DNA of 64,000 nucleotides from Hanleya hanleyi. Taxonomy: Eukaryota > Mollusca > Polyplacophora > Lepidopleurida > Hanleyidae. Each line of letters starts with the position of its first letter. Position 1 is the first letter of the stretch. Below the pieces are notes generated by a model. It had not been told where the DNA came from, searched no databases, and saw only the letters and a program-made list of their open reading frames with translations. A program made the position numbers and the translations under genes. The DNA lies in assembly GCA_036873755.1 (NCBI GenBank), contig JAVTVY010020603.1:1-64000 (forward strand), read 5' to 3'. Shown here in pieces: positions 24,796 through 36,968 of the stretch.

Positions 24796-25405
24796 CTGCA
24801 TACCAAAAAATGGTCAAGGTCGAAGGTCATAGGTCACTAGCTGTGACCTCAAAATCAGGAAATTATTAAAAATAACATTTTTTTGTGTCAGTAGATACAT
24901 TAGTCGGACACGATGTGTCACCTTCCAAAATGTAGGTCAAAGTCAAGTTCACTGTGACCCCAAAATCGTGAAATTGTTAAAAATCATGATTATCTGTGTC
25001 CATTGAGAAATTACGGGGAGACGGTTTGTCAAGTACCAAAATTTAGGTCAAGGTCAATAGTGTAGGTCACTGTGACCCCCAAAATCATGAAAAAAAATTT
25101 GTGTCCATTGATACATTGATGGAAGATGATGTGTCGTGTACCAAAATTTACGTCAAAGTCCCTGTGACCCCGAAATCAAGAAATCATTAAAAGTCACATT
25201 TTCATATGCCTGTAGAAGACAAAGTCGTGTAATGCGATGTTGCGTTCTGTCCATTCATCCATTAACATCTGTTGTCCATGCGATATCTCTCGTTTCAAGT
25301 TATGTATTGGTACCAAACTTTGAGTATACCTTACTCGCATGGCAAAGAGGAGCCATACATTTTGAGATCAATTTGTCAAAGGTCAAGGTCACAGTCCCCC
25401 AAAAC

Positions 25406-27098
25406 TGAATCAAGTTTAGCGGACTGTTATATGTAGGTTGGAATATTCAGAGTTCTCTCCCATACATGTACATGGCATTTGTCCTGTGGAGTTGTCTCCC
25501 ATGTTTGAAACAGGTACATTTAGTTAAACTGTTGTGAAATTAAAACCATACATTTACTAATTCACCGGGGAGAGGGATCCTTTGAGCTTCATACCGGTTT
25601 ATTAACTCAAGAACAAATATTTACTTCATGAGTTTCTTCTTACTTCATCAGGACTGTACAAATTGAAAATTCTGCTTAACCCAAATATGGGTTACGCTAA
25701 AATTTTTTGGGTAACCCTTCTCTGATTTGCATAACCCATCACTATTGTATACAGGTTAATATCCGTAATTCAAGTGCACTGAAAATGGGTTACGCATAAT
25801 GAAAATTGCGTAACCAAACCTATTTTTCACACAATTTGTGCAGCCCTGTTCATGAAAAATTCTCTCACCTGAAAGGAATCCATTTGCAGGAAAACTACTA
25901 TTTTCTTGTGTTTGACCATTGTCGATTTCAGTATTGGATATGTGAGCTCTTGACTCTTGATTCAAGGTCAACTTGTTACCAAGACTTAAGCTCATTTTAG
26001 TTTATCATTCATTCTAAGATGTGATATATGTTACATTGTCGGAAGCACGAAATTGTAGTCCTTTCTCTGGATTGATAGCTACCAATTGGAATCAAGGCTA
26101 GTAAACAACCTTGAAATTTGGACCAATTTAATCCCAATTATACGGGCGTATATTGAAGCCCCTTGGGATCTTGTTATTTCTGTTGCCTATACTATCTCTT
26201 GACAAAATGACCCATGAAAATTTGTCACATAATTATATTGTGTTAAAACAATTGAAAATTGAGAGAAAATGAAATGAATATTGAGAGGTACTGGCATATT
26301 CCAAACAGAGAGGCATGGTGCACCGAGTTGGAACTCCTAGGAACACCATGGCCTACGTTTTGGAACTGGGCAGACAAAGGATGGCTTATGCCATACCATG
26401 GAATGCCATTCCAATTGGAACTCTAATCCATTCAGATCAGAACACTATACTGGGCATGGTGTATCTGATTTGGATAACCGGCATATGTCATTCCTATCTA
26501 CATGTAGGAACTCAAGCCCTAATTTTTAGAAACTCCCTCACTGTAACTATTCTGCAAAGTAATTTTCTGTGGGCCTTGATCCCCAGAAGTAAACAGAAGA
26601 AGCTAGTTTTATACATATAATAATTCAATCCCTCCCACTTTCAGGGACAAATTTCAATCAGTTTTTAATAAACTTTGAACACCCTGCGGAGCCTCTGAAA
26701 TCATTGAAATAAATCAGAAATAGTGATTATTTACATGATTCGGGGCCATTTGCCAACTTTCTAATTCTTTGATTACCCCTATATTATTTTTTTATGGGAA
26801 ATTTCACAATTATTAGAATAATTACCATAGTATATAGAATGTGAATTTAAGGCTAAAATGATAAAAGGAATATCATGAATATGGGGCAAGTGGTTTATTT
26901 TTGGGACAACCAGAATATCAGAAGTGGTTGCCCATAGGCAACTACTTGAAAAACTTAATTTCGAGCCCTGCATGCATGTACATATGATACTGATCAAATT
27001 ATATGTTACAAAAACAAAATTTATGCAGAATTAATTATCGATTTTTGACAAGATCCACATCAGATGACTAATTAAAAGGGACAGTCCTTAGTATCTTG
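25406..27098. other. Intron sequence with no gene seen
   Basis: AT-rich. A local GGGTTACGC/GCGTAACC pair is present near 25690-25820. No exon with matching phase was found. Confidence 0.5.
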
Positions 27099-28110
27099 CG
27101 GATGTGCCCTGTCTGTTTTATTTTGCCCATTTTAAATGATTTCCCCAGATTTATGACTCTTTATCATCAACGTAATTATGTGATTGTCTGGTCCATATCT
27201 TGGTTACTAATTAATGGACCATTTCATAACTCGCATGTACATGGAAGATGCTGCGTATCTTACAGATGTGCACTGCCAGGTTTATTTAGCACATAGTTCT
27301 GACCCTTTATCAATGAAGGCTAGAATTTACATTGTTATCCGGGCTGAATCTTCTATAGATTGCTTCTGTTTTATTTTGCCCATTTTAAATGATTTCCCCA
27401 GATTTATGACTCTTTATCATCAACATCATTATGTGATTGTCTGGTCCATATCTTCGTTACTAATTAATGGACAATTTCACAACTCGCATGTACATGGAAG
27501 ATGCTTAGTACCTTACAGATGTGCACTGGCTGTTTTATTTTGCCCATTTTAAATGATTTCCCCAGATTTATGACTCTTTATCATCAACATCATTATGTGA
27601 TTGTCTGGTCCATATCTTGGGTACTAATTAATGGACCATTTCACAACTCGCATGTATATGGAAGATGCTTAGTATCTTACAGATGTGCACTGTCTGTTTT
27701 ATTTTGCCCATTTTAAATGATTTCCCCAGATTTATGACTCTTTATCATCAACATCATTATGTGATTGTCAGGTCCATATCTTGGTTACTAATTAATGGAC
27801 AATTTCACAACTCGCATGTACATGGAAGATGCTTAGTACCTTACAGATGTGCACTGTCTGTTTTATTTTGCCCATTTTAAATGATTTCCCCAGATTTATG
27901 ACTTTATCATCAACATCATTATGTGATTGTCTGGTCCATATCTTGGTTACTAATTAATGGACAATTTCACAACTCGCATGTACATGGAAGATGCTTAGTA
28001 CCTTACTGATGTGCACTGTCAGGTTTATTTAGCACAGAGTTATGGCCCTTTATCAACAATATCAATGAAGGCTAGAATTGACATTGTTATCCGGGCTGAA
28101 TCTTCTATAG
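27099..28110 (+). repeat. 164-bp tandem array (about six units)
   Basis: The unit begins GATGTGCACTGTCTGTTTTA, includes TTTGCCCATTTTAAATGATT and ends at GGAAGATGCTTAGTACCTTA. Copies start near 27104, 27354 (chimeric), 27516, 27680, 27844 and 28006; the first and last regions carry a variant (CCAGGTTTATTTAGCACA, then TCTTCTATAGATTGCTTCTG) that bounds the array on both sides. The phrases about GTTATGGCCC link it loosely to the core type of pearl-like elements. Confidence 0.85.
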
Positions 28111-28344
28111 ATTGCTTCTGTCCTGCATTTTGTTCATATTATAAATACATTTTATTGCACCTATGTTTTATTCATTTCTTCAACTAAATTGAAAGCCACA
28201 GAACCATGTAGCAATTAAGCCAGGCAGAAGAAAGTGTGTAATTATAGTACTGCTACTTTGAAATTTGTAAGTAGAAGAATGACGCAAATATTTTTACCAC
28301 CATTCCGCCTTAATTCACATGTGCATTCGGTATATACTTTTCAG

Positions 28345-28483
28345 GGGGAGGAGCCTGGGAAATTGTGAACAACATGACTCGAACCGAATACTGCTCTGAT
28401 GTAGCAACCTCGAGAAAGCCAGTAGGGTTCCTTAACTGCACAAAAAGGATAGAATACATCTTTAGGATTGAACACCGTGATAT
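28345..28483 (+). CDS. Exon 4: extracellular segment
   Basis: Acceptor TATACTTTTCAG ends at 28344; the donor GTGAGT starts at 28484. Length 139 bp, entry phase 1, exit phase 2. It codes for about 46 residues (GGAWEIVNNMTRTEYCSD to IEYIFRIEHRD) with two Cys and two N-glycosylation sites (NMT, NCT). Its entry phase fits exon 3 and its exit phase fits exon 5. Too short for a domain call; it reads as a beta-strand-rich continuation of exon 3. Confidence 0.82.
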
Positions 28484-28572
28484 GTGAGTACCAGTCATAT
28501 AGCCTCACCAAACATGGCTTGACCCGAATCTTCAAAGGTACTACCAAATGATCACCACAATCTATACTTTTT

Positions 28573-28690
28573 AGAGCATTTCCACAAAGTGGATGCTCTT
28601 ATGCTTTCATGAGAAATAGTTCCGCCGGATCCGCCGCCGCTACCGCCGCCATGACTTTAAATGTGAATATCTCTGAAACAGATGTCTGGA
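28573..28690 (+). mobile_element. Hairpin plus CCG microsatellite unit (pearl-like family E)
   Basis: AGCATTTCCACAAAGTGGAT plus GCT forms a hairpin, followed by a CCGCC-rich stretch (28622-28650), then GTGAATATCTCTGAAACAGA. The order hairpin, GC-rich microsatellite, ATCTC-type core start matches the other families. Confidence 0.5.
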
Positions 28691-30284
28691 GAAACATTCG
28701 GGCCAATTTTCAATGAGTAAAATCACAAATTATCACTTGGTTAATGCTCTTTTGTTTTTAGTTTTATGTGGAGATCCCCAGAATTTACTTGAAATTTGAG
28801 AGATGAAATAGCACATACATGTACCATTGCATTTTTACATCATAGTTACAACTGTTAACTATTTTTTAGACTGAAAAAGTAGAAAGATTTTGAAGTGAAA
28901 TGTCTACATTCCTGCTATATGGTTTCGTCCCACCTGGGAAGTTTTTATATATAATTTAAGTAAAATGGTTTGTTCTGGTGCATTTTGACAGAATATTTAG
29001 ACTTTGAAGGTAAAGATGCCTCAAATGGAACTGAATTGTCCATGTCATATGTCTGTCCGTCCATCTGTCTGTTCATCTTTCTAGTCATACCACATATGCA
29101 GCTGGTGATGGATCAGAAGCCTTATGAAAATGACTGACCTTCACTTTTTTATCAAGGTTAATTGTAGCATTAGCAGTCATTTTTAAAGACGTGAAGATAG
29201 GCTCTCCAAATTCATAATACATGTGCAATTGGTGACCAACTAGAAGCCTATCCCAGTTCACTAAACCTATTTTTTCAACGTTATATACTTTATATTATTA
29301 TATAACATGAAATATAGCTTGGCTTTCTGAATTAATACCACATACGCAACTGATGATGGACCTGGAGTGCATGAATATGACTGACGTCAAAAACTGTATG
29401 TTAAGTCACATACTTTCAATTGCCAAGTAACACTTCAAATCTCATCATCATCATTGTGGGTGTTCGCATGTGTTGCAACAGCCTCATGCTTCAACAGTAA
29501 CTAACCAAGCCATATTGGCTGAGCTGGTGAAACATCCACCATTTCCAAGCTCTGACACACCACGTCACTCTCAGAATATGGGTACCATGACACAGTGATA
29601 GATCACACAGCCATTGAAGGTTCCCGATTTATGTTGAATGTCGTCGTTACTTTTAGCAGCATTGTTTCTGAATCAATGCATTTTGCTGAGAAGCAACAGG
29701 ATCTTGATAAATGTGATGTCTAGCACATTTATATCACTTGCCTTTATTGCACCATGTAAGCGACCTGTCTGTGTCTTTTGCGCTGTCCTCTGTGTTTTAT
29801 AGGGTGGATGGAGGTTATCTGGTTCCATGCTGCTTCAAAGATTTCAGATAGAATACAACAGCATATTTCATACAATCAGAAATTAAAAAAAAGGTTGAAA
29901 TCTTAATGTTCCAACTTTCGTAGAGGAAAAAAAGGGACAATTTGAAATTTTATTTTTATTCTGATATTCAATTTTGTCGCAAGTCCGTGAAACACAAAAT
30001 AAGTTGGTGTTGCCCCACACTGGGTTTCGCCCATTGGTAAAGAAATCTTTTCTCAGAGGCACTACTACCAGGGATGATTCCCGATTGCTCATCCTCCATG
30101 GGTATATGCCCCACCCTCTGTCCCATCCTTAAAAAAAATTGCCACACCTAATATCTAGAGAGTGTGCCCATTTTAGGGAGATCTAAACCCTGTGAGTACC
30201 AATTTATGTGTTACACATGTATTCGGGGAAATGCTCTTCTCCCGTGTTTCACTCGAGCTTTCATTTAAAACTAAACCGTTGTAA
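28691..30284. other. Intron sequence with no gene seen
   Basis: No exon supported. A GTCCGTCCATCTGTCTG stretch at 29051 with CATACCACATATGCAGCTGG, echoed at 29335 (TACCACATACGCAACTGATG), suggests a degraded pearl-like element at about 28990-29440. Confidence 0.45.
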
Positions 30285-30780
30285 TGGCACTTTATTTGAC
30301 ATTTAATAGCAGTGTACTGTTTCGAAAAAAAAAACTTGAAACCCTCTGTTATCACGCCTGTTTGGAAAGAACGGAGGTCATGTCCTGCAGGTATTGACAC
30401 ATGATGTCAGAGTCTGATTGCGATCGTTTGTCGTGAGAAATCAAAACAGATGCTTTGGGAGATATTGTCATTGTAATGCCAGCAACGTCACAAAGCTAAA
30501 ACATAGTGCCTTTGCTGATGTCGTGATGTACCCAATTGTTGTGCAAAGTACGTCACAATGAAACGTCAGACACAACCAAATAGTCAATATTGGTCAATAT
30601 TAGTCGACATGATCAGAATCAGACTGGCGTCATGGCAGCTTCAATACATTTTTCACCACATCCATTTTAAAAAAACCAATTTGGTGTCCTCTTTCATAGG
30701 AAAAAATATCAACTTGTTATTTTCACAGCTTCTCTGTGTGTTTTCATGAAAAGTGTGGAGGGTTTTTTAGAAGAACCTTT
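30285..30780 (+). repeat. Dispersed 0.5-kb repeat, copy 2
   Basis: Diverged copy of 19890-20358: ACATTTAATAGCAGTGTACT, GTCTGATTGCGATCG, AACGTCACAAAGCTAAAACA and TTTCATAGGAAAAAATATCA recur in order. Confidence 0.75.
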
Positions 30781-31154
30781 AAGAAAATCACAAAATTTAT
30801 TTCCACAAAGTAACAGTTATACTCAATTCTGCATGCATTCGATATTTGTGTTTCATGCCAGTGGAATACTTTGTTCCAGGTCTGTACACATTTAATTTTA
30901 ACAATCACTATATACAAAGTATATGTTATCGTTCAGTGGCATTTGAAAATCACAAAAATCTGCTAATGAAGTCTTGAATTCATTCTGTACTATAGATACC
31001 ATTATGGCGTAATATACTCTTGCTCAGTCAATGGTCACCATACCATTTGGTGACATGTTTTCTGATTTCCTGTTGCCAGATGCCCGAGGTTGCTAAATGC
31101 TGCACTTGAGTAGAAACATCATTGGTAGACTGTCAGTAGACTGCAATGGCAAGC
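30781..31154. other. Intron sequence with no gene seen
   Basis: Nothing recognised. Confidence 0.4.
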
Positions 31155-31370
31155 TAAAAAAAAAAATACATTTTTGATCTAAAAAAAAATATACTTTTTT
31201 CATCTAAAAAAATACCTTTTTGATCTCAAAAATACTTTTTTGATATCAAAAATACTTTTTTGATATCAAAAATTCTTTTTTTTTGTCAAAAATTCTTTTT
31301 TTTTATATGAAAAATTATTTTTATATTGAAAAATCTAAGATGGCGCATATTTATTTTTGATACCGAAAAA
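31155..31370. repeat. AT-rich short tandem repeat
   Basis: Degenerate repeats of about 20 bp built on TTTTTTGATATCAAAAATAC, with A and T runs. Confidence 0.8.
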
Positions 31371-31724
31371 TTGTGATCTATGGCTTGCCATATGGTGCAG
31401 ATCATTGTCAAGTCTTTGCTAATCAGCAGCAGGGTTTCTTCTTCTCCGACAGTCACCATATTTAAAAATGCTAGGCAGCCTCCGGACAAGGTCAGACAAG
31501 CATCTCACGTCATCAGGCACATGACTTCTCTGCATCAGGGTAAAGAATAGCGACATGTAACGTTGCAGGCTTTAGACATATCGTGTATCTTCCTGGGTGC
31601 CCAGGTTGAGACGGCCAGATGAAGCAGCTCCAAATCAATAGGATTCTAAGTTGTCATGAGTTTGAGAGATAAATTCTGTTACATCCCGCAGTACTGTGGT
31701 GTAGTTTATGGTGAAGACATATCT

Positions 31725-33095
31725 AATTAGAGGGGGGGCATATAGCGATAGCTTTGTCCGTCCGTCCGTCCGTCCGTCCGTCTGTCCATCCATCCGTCCG
31801 TCCGTCCGTCCGAATTTCTTGTCCGCGCGATATCTCGGTTAATATTCGATCGACAGGATTGAAACTTGCATGGAATGTGGCCAGTGCCTCGTGGTTATGC
31901 AGCATAGAGTTTTTTCCGAGTTCCGGTATAATTTTCAAGAGTTATGGCCCTTTTTCTGAAATCTCTGTGAATGTGACTTGTCCGGGCTGGATCTTGGTTA
32001 ATATTGTATGGACAAGTATGAAATTTGCATGATATGTGGTCAGTGCCCCACAGTTGTGCAGCATAAAGTTTCTCCCTGTTTCACTTTTATTTTCAAGAGT
32101 TATGGCCCTTCGTTCCTGAAATCTCCGTGAATTGGGACTTGTCCGGGCTGGATCTTGGTTAATATTGTATGGACAATTATGAAATTTGCAGGGTATGTGG
32201 TCAGCACCCTGTAGCTGTGCAGCATGAAGTTTCGCCGCGTTTCGCGTGTATTATCCAGAGTTATGGCCCTTTGTTCATCAAGTCTTTGCGAATTGGGACT
32301 TGTCCAGGCTGGATCTCGGTTAATATTGTATGGACAAGTATAGAATTTGCAGGATATGTGGTCATTGCCCTGTAGTTGTGCAGCGTGAAGTTTCTACGCG
32401 TTTCGCCTATATTTTCAAGAGTTATGGCCCTTTTGTTCTTGAAATCTTTGTGAGTTGGGACTTGTCCGGGCTGGATCTCGGTTAATATTGTATGGACAAG
32501 TATGGAATTTGCATGATATGTGATCAATGCCCCATAGTTGTGCAGCGTGAAGTTTCTCTGCTTTCGGTTATATTTTCAAGAATTATGGCCCTTTGTTCAT
32601 CAAACCTAAGTGAATAGGATATATTTATTTGTCCAGGCTGGATCTCAGTCCATAACCGATTTGGACTGGGAAAATGGCTATAAAATTGTTATCCTACATT
32701 CCAAAGCAGACCACATAGGTCCTGAAGTATGAAATTGCCCCAAAAAGAGTGAATTGGGTGCAAAATTCAAAGTTTACGATCGCTTCATAATTTCACCACA
32801 ATATACTCCCAAGGAATGTAGGTCTCATAATCAGGTCACATTTTTGGATTTGGCGAAAGCCCGGGTGATCATCTTGCATCGAAACAGTGTATTATTACTT
32901 GTTGGTCGATACTTGGAATATGTATTATGCGAGGCATGCCGAAAAAAAGTGACTGAAACAGAATTTTTATAATTATCCAAATTAGGCCTCCACAGACCAA
33001 TACAGAACAGAACAATGGCGGGGCAGTGTCAGATTAAAGCGAAAGTGGGGGCATACAATTCAGCAATCTCGGATTGCTTCCTTGCTGTGTTTCAA
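31725..33095 (+). mobile_element. Pearl-like element, family C, copy A (five cores)
   Basis: Starts CTAATTAGAGGGGGGGCATA (left half of the terminal hairpin mostly lost), then a GTCC microsatellite (31756-31812), GATATCTCGGTTAATATTCG, and five ~160-bp cores marked by GAGTTATGGCCC at 31939, 32097, 32258, 32419 and 32579. It then has a 500-bp right part and the end GGGGGCATACAATTCAGCAA at 33046. On the minus strand this reads cores followed by (ACGG)n, the order known for oyster pearl elements. No protein is encoded. Confidence 0.8.
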
Positions 33096-34101
33096 TTATT
33101 TCCTGATATTCAGTCAGGCCGCAGTGACCTTCACCTTTGGCCTCTAAATCAATAGGCCTCTTCTGTTGCATGAGATTGGGGTACTCCATGAGGTATAGCA
33201 TATCAATCTTAATGATTTCCTGATTCATGTAGCCAGAGACCTTGACCTTTGACCTGAATGGACCAATAGGCTTCTTGATTGGTGCAAATGATATAAGGTA
33301 TATCTTGAATATCCTCACAATTCACATCTCTTATCTGGCATGTCTGGTGTTATATATCCTGGTGTTGGCTGTTCTCTGTCATGAGATTATACAGACAGGG
33401 ACGTATCCAGAGATTTTTTGGGGACACTGATCGTATTGACATTGTTCTTCTTGTTGCATGTGAATTCAATGTTGTTGTTGTTGTTGTTGCTGCTCAGAAT
33501 CTCCGATGCCGTTGACTCGCATATGGTGATGAAATGTGATAGCAGCATATTAAACTGCATAAGAGAACTGCTCTCCTTCCTAATGACACACATTCCTCCT
33601 TTCGTTCTGCTAACCTGTGATATTTATAATGGCATACCGGAACATCTACATGTAGGAACATAATGGTAATGTGCCTGGAAAACATTTCAAGCATCTGCTC
33701 CCATGGTGGTCTGCAATGTTTGGAAAAGTTCCGGGATCCGCCGGCTTTCACAAACTCGAGGTGGAAAAGACGTCAGTACAATGATCTACGTCAATAAATT
33801 CGAGATTTCTCACCAATCTAATGTTGTTCACTAAGATTTTGCCGTTCATTTGGGTGCAAGAATTTGGGTGCCCATACCGCTATTCCGGTAGCAAAACCTT
33901 CCTGGATCTATGACAGATCGCTGTTACAGTACAGTAAATAAAGAGTCAAAATAACTTACGGATCTTCAACATTTCAGGTTTGGAATTTCATCAACTGGAG
34001 AAATAATACTGAACCATGGGTCTGTCATCAAAAGTTTAGAAATCACAGTAATTTCACCAACTGGATATTGATGAGTATTCAATCTGTCTTTATCATTTTA
34101 G
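33096..34101. other. Intron sequence with no gene seen
   Basis: Contains a (GTT)6 microsatellite at 33470-33489. No exon of suitable phase seen before exon 5. Confidence 0.5.
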
Positions 34102-34318
34102 GTTGGAGATCACAGTGGGCATCAGGAGTGGTGGATATCGAGAGTTCATTCGGCCAACAGCTGGGTCTAGATTTCAAGAATACAAAGGGCCTTGGAAAAG
34201 GAAGTCGATGTTATATCGGTTTGATTTCGAGGTTCCAACTCATTGTGTTGAAACTGAATCTTGTCCGCCTGATGAGAAGCCTCTTTATATTGCAGATGGC
34301 AAAGGTGATATAAGAAAG
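34102..34318 (+). CDS. Exon 5: extracellular segment
   Basis: Acceptor CTTTATCATTTTAG ends at 34101; the donor GTAGGC starts at 34319. Length 217 bp; one base completes the codon split with exon 4 (Met), then 72 codons, exit phase 0. The product runs LEITVGIRSGGYREFIRP to YIADGKGDIRK with two Cys in HCVETESCPP. Exit phase 0 fits exon 6. No named domain; the LEITVGIRSGG start continues the exon 4 strand. The donor is followed by in-frame read-through to a stop within 15 codons. Confidence 0.82.
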
Positions 34319-34489
34319 GTAGGCTACATATATTTTGTTTGATTGGTCAGTACTTTACTGGCCCAAATTACACATACGTTTGTTCCTATCTAATTAATTT
34401 TACCATGATATACTGCATGCATTTATGGATAGGATTTGGCATATATGGTAAATCCCCAATTCTATAACACTTGTGTCAATAACATCGAG

Positions 34490-35355
34490 CTAACCATGCA
34501 TTTATTACACGTTACAGAGTTATGCCCTTTTACGGATGTATTAATTTCATATTTTGTTATATATGCTTGAATGTAATCAACTATATCTGCCGAATTGTCT
34601 TTGATACAGCTACTACATTTTGGAAACTTATTTATATAGTTGTATTCTAGAAGCCAACAGAAAATTAGTCGCCTCAGCCCTTATTTACGGAGTTATGCCC
34701 CTTCCACGTGCAATAATTTTCAAATTTGTGATGCATGCTTGACGGTAACCAGTTATATCTAATTAACTGTGGTTGGTACAGCTTGAAAATTATGATGAAA
34801 CTACTTTATCTAGTATTTTAAACGTCCACAAAAAATTAGTTCTCTCGGCTCATATTTTATGGAGTTGGGCCCCTTTTCGGATCTAGTAATCTTTGATTAT
34901 TTTGTGATATATAGTTGAGTGTACAAGTTATATCTGGAGGTTCATGTTTGGTATCTACTAAATTTTGGAAATTTTGTATTCTAGATGTGTTCAAAAAATT
35001 AATCATCTCAGCCCTTGTTTTATGAAGTTATGCCCCTTTCCTGGTGTAATAATCTTGGATATGCTTAAATGTATTAATCAGTTATATCTGAAGAACTGTG
35101 TTCGGTACAGCTACATATACCAAATTATTTATCTACTTGTATTGTGGAAGCCAAAAAGAAATAAAAAATTATTCGCCTAGGGCCTTATTGTACAAAGTTA
35201 TGCCCCTTCTGTGTTATATGCTTGAATGTAGCTGTTATATCTGCTGAATTATGTTCTAACAAGGACAATTCTGAATGATTAGTAAATATAGCCATAATAT
35301 GTTGCACATTCTCAGCATATTTCTCAATTGATTGGGAGAAGCAGAGGGGTTTTGG
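34490..35355 (+). mobile_element. Pearl-like element, family F, four-core copy
   Basis: Cores marked GTTATATCTG...GAGTTATGCCCC recur about every 165 bp (ends near 34697, 34873, 35035, 35205). The right end (GGACAATTCTGAATGATTAG ... CACATTCTCAGCATATTTCT) matches 23765-23870. The left hairpin and GTCC part are missing. Confidence 0.65.
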
Positions 35356-35499
35356 CAGTTTCTTTCCTCATGTTATAATTATGAACAACAGGAAAGTTTT
35401 TCCTCACATCCAAGGTAGTCTGACCCTAACTTAGGTCATGTAAGACAGCTATTTGTCTCTTCGTATATGGAGAGTTCCACTGTTTTCATCAGCTTCCGG

Positions 35500-35712
35500 A
35501 GATTGACCTGTGGTGTCGTTGTGCACACTGCCAAGTCATGATAAGAATAGGCTTCAGCTCCTCAGAGAGCTTGCCGTAAGAGGTGACTAACTAGGGCACC
35601 CGTGGGGTTTCCGGGTGTGACAAAGAATAGGAACCAAACGTGGTGATGTGACTGAAATAGTGTTGAAAGCGACATTAAATCATATTCACTCACTCACTCA
35701 CTCACTCATCAG
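35500..35712 (+). repeat. SINE-like unit ending in (ACTC)n
   Basis: Contains GCTTGCCGTAAGAGGTGACT and ends GAAAGCGACATTAAATCATA plus TTCACTCACTCACTCACTCA. This arrangement is typical of gastropod and bivalve SINE-type repeats; it supports a molluscan source. Confidence 0.7.
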
Positions 35713-36394
35713 CTCAAAACTTTAGAACTTGCAGAAAGTGAAATTATAACATGAAGAAAGAACAGGACAAAATTAAAGGTCCAGATTAATGCATGCAGAT
35801 ACATGTATTTCATTTTTTCATCATTACAATGTATTTCATTGATTTTGTCGATGTATGATCAAATTTATTAGCACGGCCGAATTATCTCCATGAAATTGGA
35901 GTGATCAAAGTTTAATAGGAGGATTGAGTTATCAGAGGACAGGCTTTGAATTTGGGAAATTTGAGGGCGAGTCCAGTTTGGTGGAATTAAGGGCACAAAG
36001 GCTTGGCTGGCATAAAATTACTCGGAAAATAGTAAAGGGCATCAAGGCCAGTAGGTAGGGCGTCCAAGGCAACCTTGACCTTGGTGGCCTTGGTCAAATT
36101 CAAGGCCTGAGAGGAATTTAATACTGCAGTGAGCTCGGGGGCCTCCTGATACTATTCTCTAATTCTGGTATATCATATGTCAAATTTAATATGTTAATAT
36201 CATATTGAAATATGGACCACATTTGAACCTACTGAGCATATTGCATGTGCAGTAATTCACCAGCTACAAAGTGTCACATTTTATCATTATATGACTTTTC
36301 TTCAATCTGAATGAAGAATCACCGAAAGTACATGTACCGCAAAAATGGCATATATCTGGCAATATTCTTCATGGCACCAGCTACAAAGTGTCCG
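35713..36394. other. Intron sequence with a 120-bp partial tandem duplication at its end
   Basis: CACCAGCTACAAAGTGTC occurs at 36256 and again directly before the DIRS element at about 36376. TATGACTTTTCTTCAATCTG follows the first copy and appears after the right end of the DIRS element. No gene seen. Confidence 0.5.
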
Positions 36395-36560
36395 TGTTAT
36401 TTGCACTGAAAACTTACCTCACTTCCATGCATTCTTTGCATTTCTTGTTCCACATGACATCATCCAGTAAGAATTTTGAATAACACAATTCTCTCCCCTG
36501 CTAGTCACCTGACTGCTCACTACCCATAATTCCTCCTTCTTGTTCTTACTGCAAATGGGT
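36395..36560 (+). repeat. DIRS left inverted terminal repeat
   Basis: Reverse complement matches 49965-50087: for example CTTACCTCACTTCCATGCAT against GGAAGTGAGGTAAG, and TTGTTCCACATGACATCATC against GATGATTTCATGTGGAACAA. A few mismatches and indels. Confidence 0.85.
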
Positions 36561-36678
36561 AGGTAGTCATTTTGTTCTGCTCCATGAAAATTGCCTATCA
36601 AAGCGAAATCACTAGGAGTTGGATTACCTCAGACGTCTGATATTCTTTAAGAAGTCCTTTGGGAATTATTCTTTACGT

Positions 36679-36948
36679 TGTAGTAAGAATAGGTTTTCTC
36701 ACTTGCCAGAATTAGACCATTAACGAATAGTGTCAGGGGAGTGCTTTATTATAGAGTTATCTCCCCTTGGTAGAGGGCGCTGATTGTCCATTAGCCAATC
36801 AGAGTAACTCGCGGGCTTGGCAAGAGAAGCCAGAGAACGACTTGACCTGGACTGCAACAGACGTGACACGACTTCTCTCAGGGGTTATAACCGGCAGGTA
36901 AGGCTGTCTTCTATACTGGCTAATATCTAGGTAGCAGAAGTTACTACA
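36679..36948 (+). repeat. 5' LTR
   Basis: 270 bp, identical by eye to 43995-44264. Contains a CCAAT box (36795-36799) and a consensus splice donor CAG/GTAAGG at 36895-36903. Confidence 0.93.
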
Positions 36949-36950
36949 AT

Positions 36951-36968
36951 TGGCGTCAGAAGTTAAAG
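36951..36968 (+). promoter_or_regulatory. Primer-binding site (minus-strand priming)
   Basis: TGGCGTCAGAAGTTAAAG, two bases after the LTR. It starts with TGG, as tRNA-primed elements do; which tRNA cannot be decided without a search. Confidence 0.7.

Larger units (their letters stand above)
24255..25405 (+). mobile_element. Pearl-like element, family B
   Basis: Begins with the short hairpin CCTGCCAAAAGGCGG, followed by a CCGT/GTCC microsatellite at 24306-24350, then degenerate ~155-bp cores marked by GTGAGTGGATAC and GACAATGTGTCG. Cores contain runs of AGGTCA half-sites. A SINE tail interrupts it at 24735-24790. Right end is unclear. Confidence 0.6.
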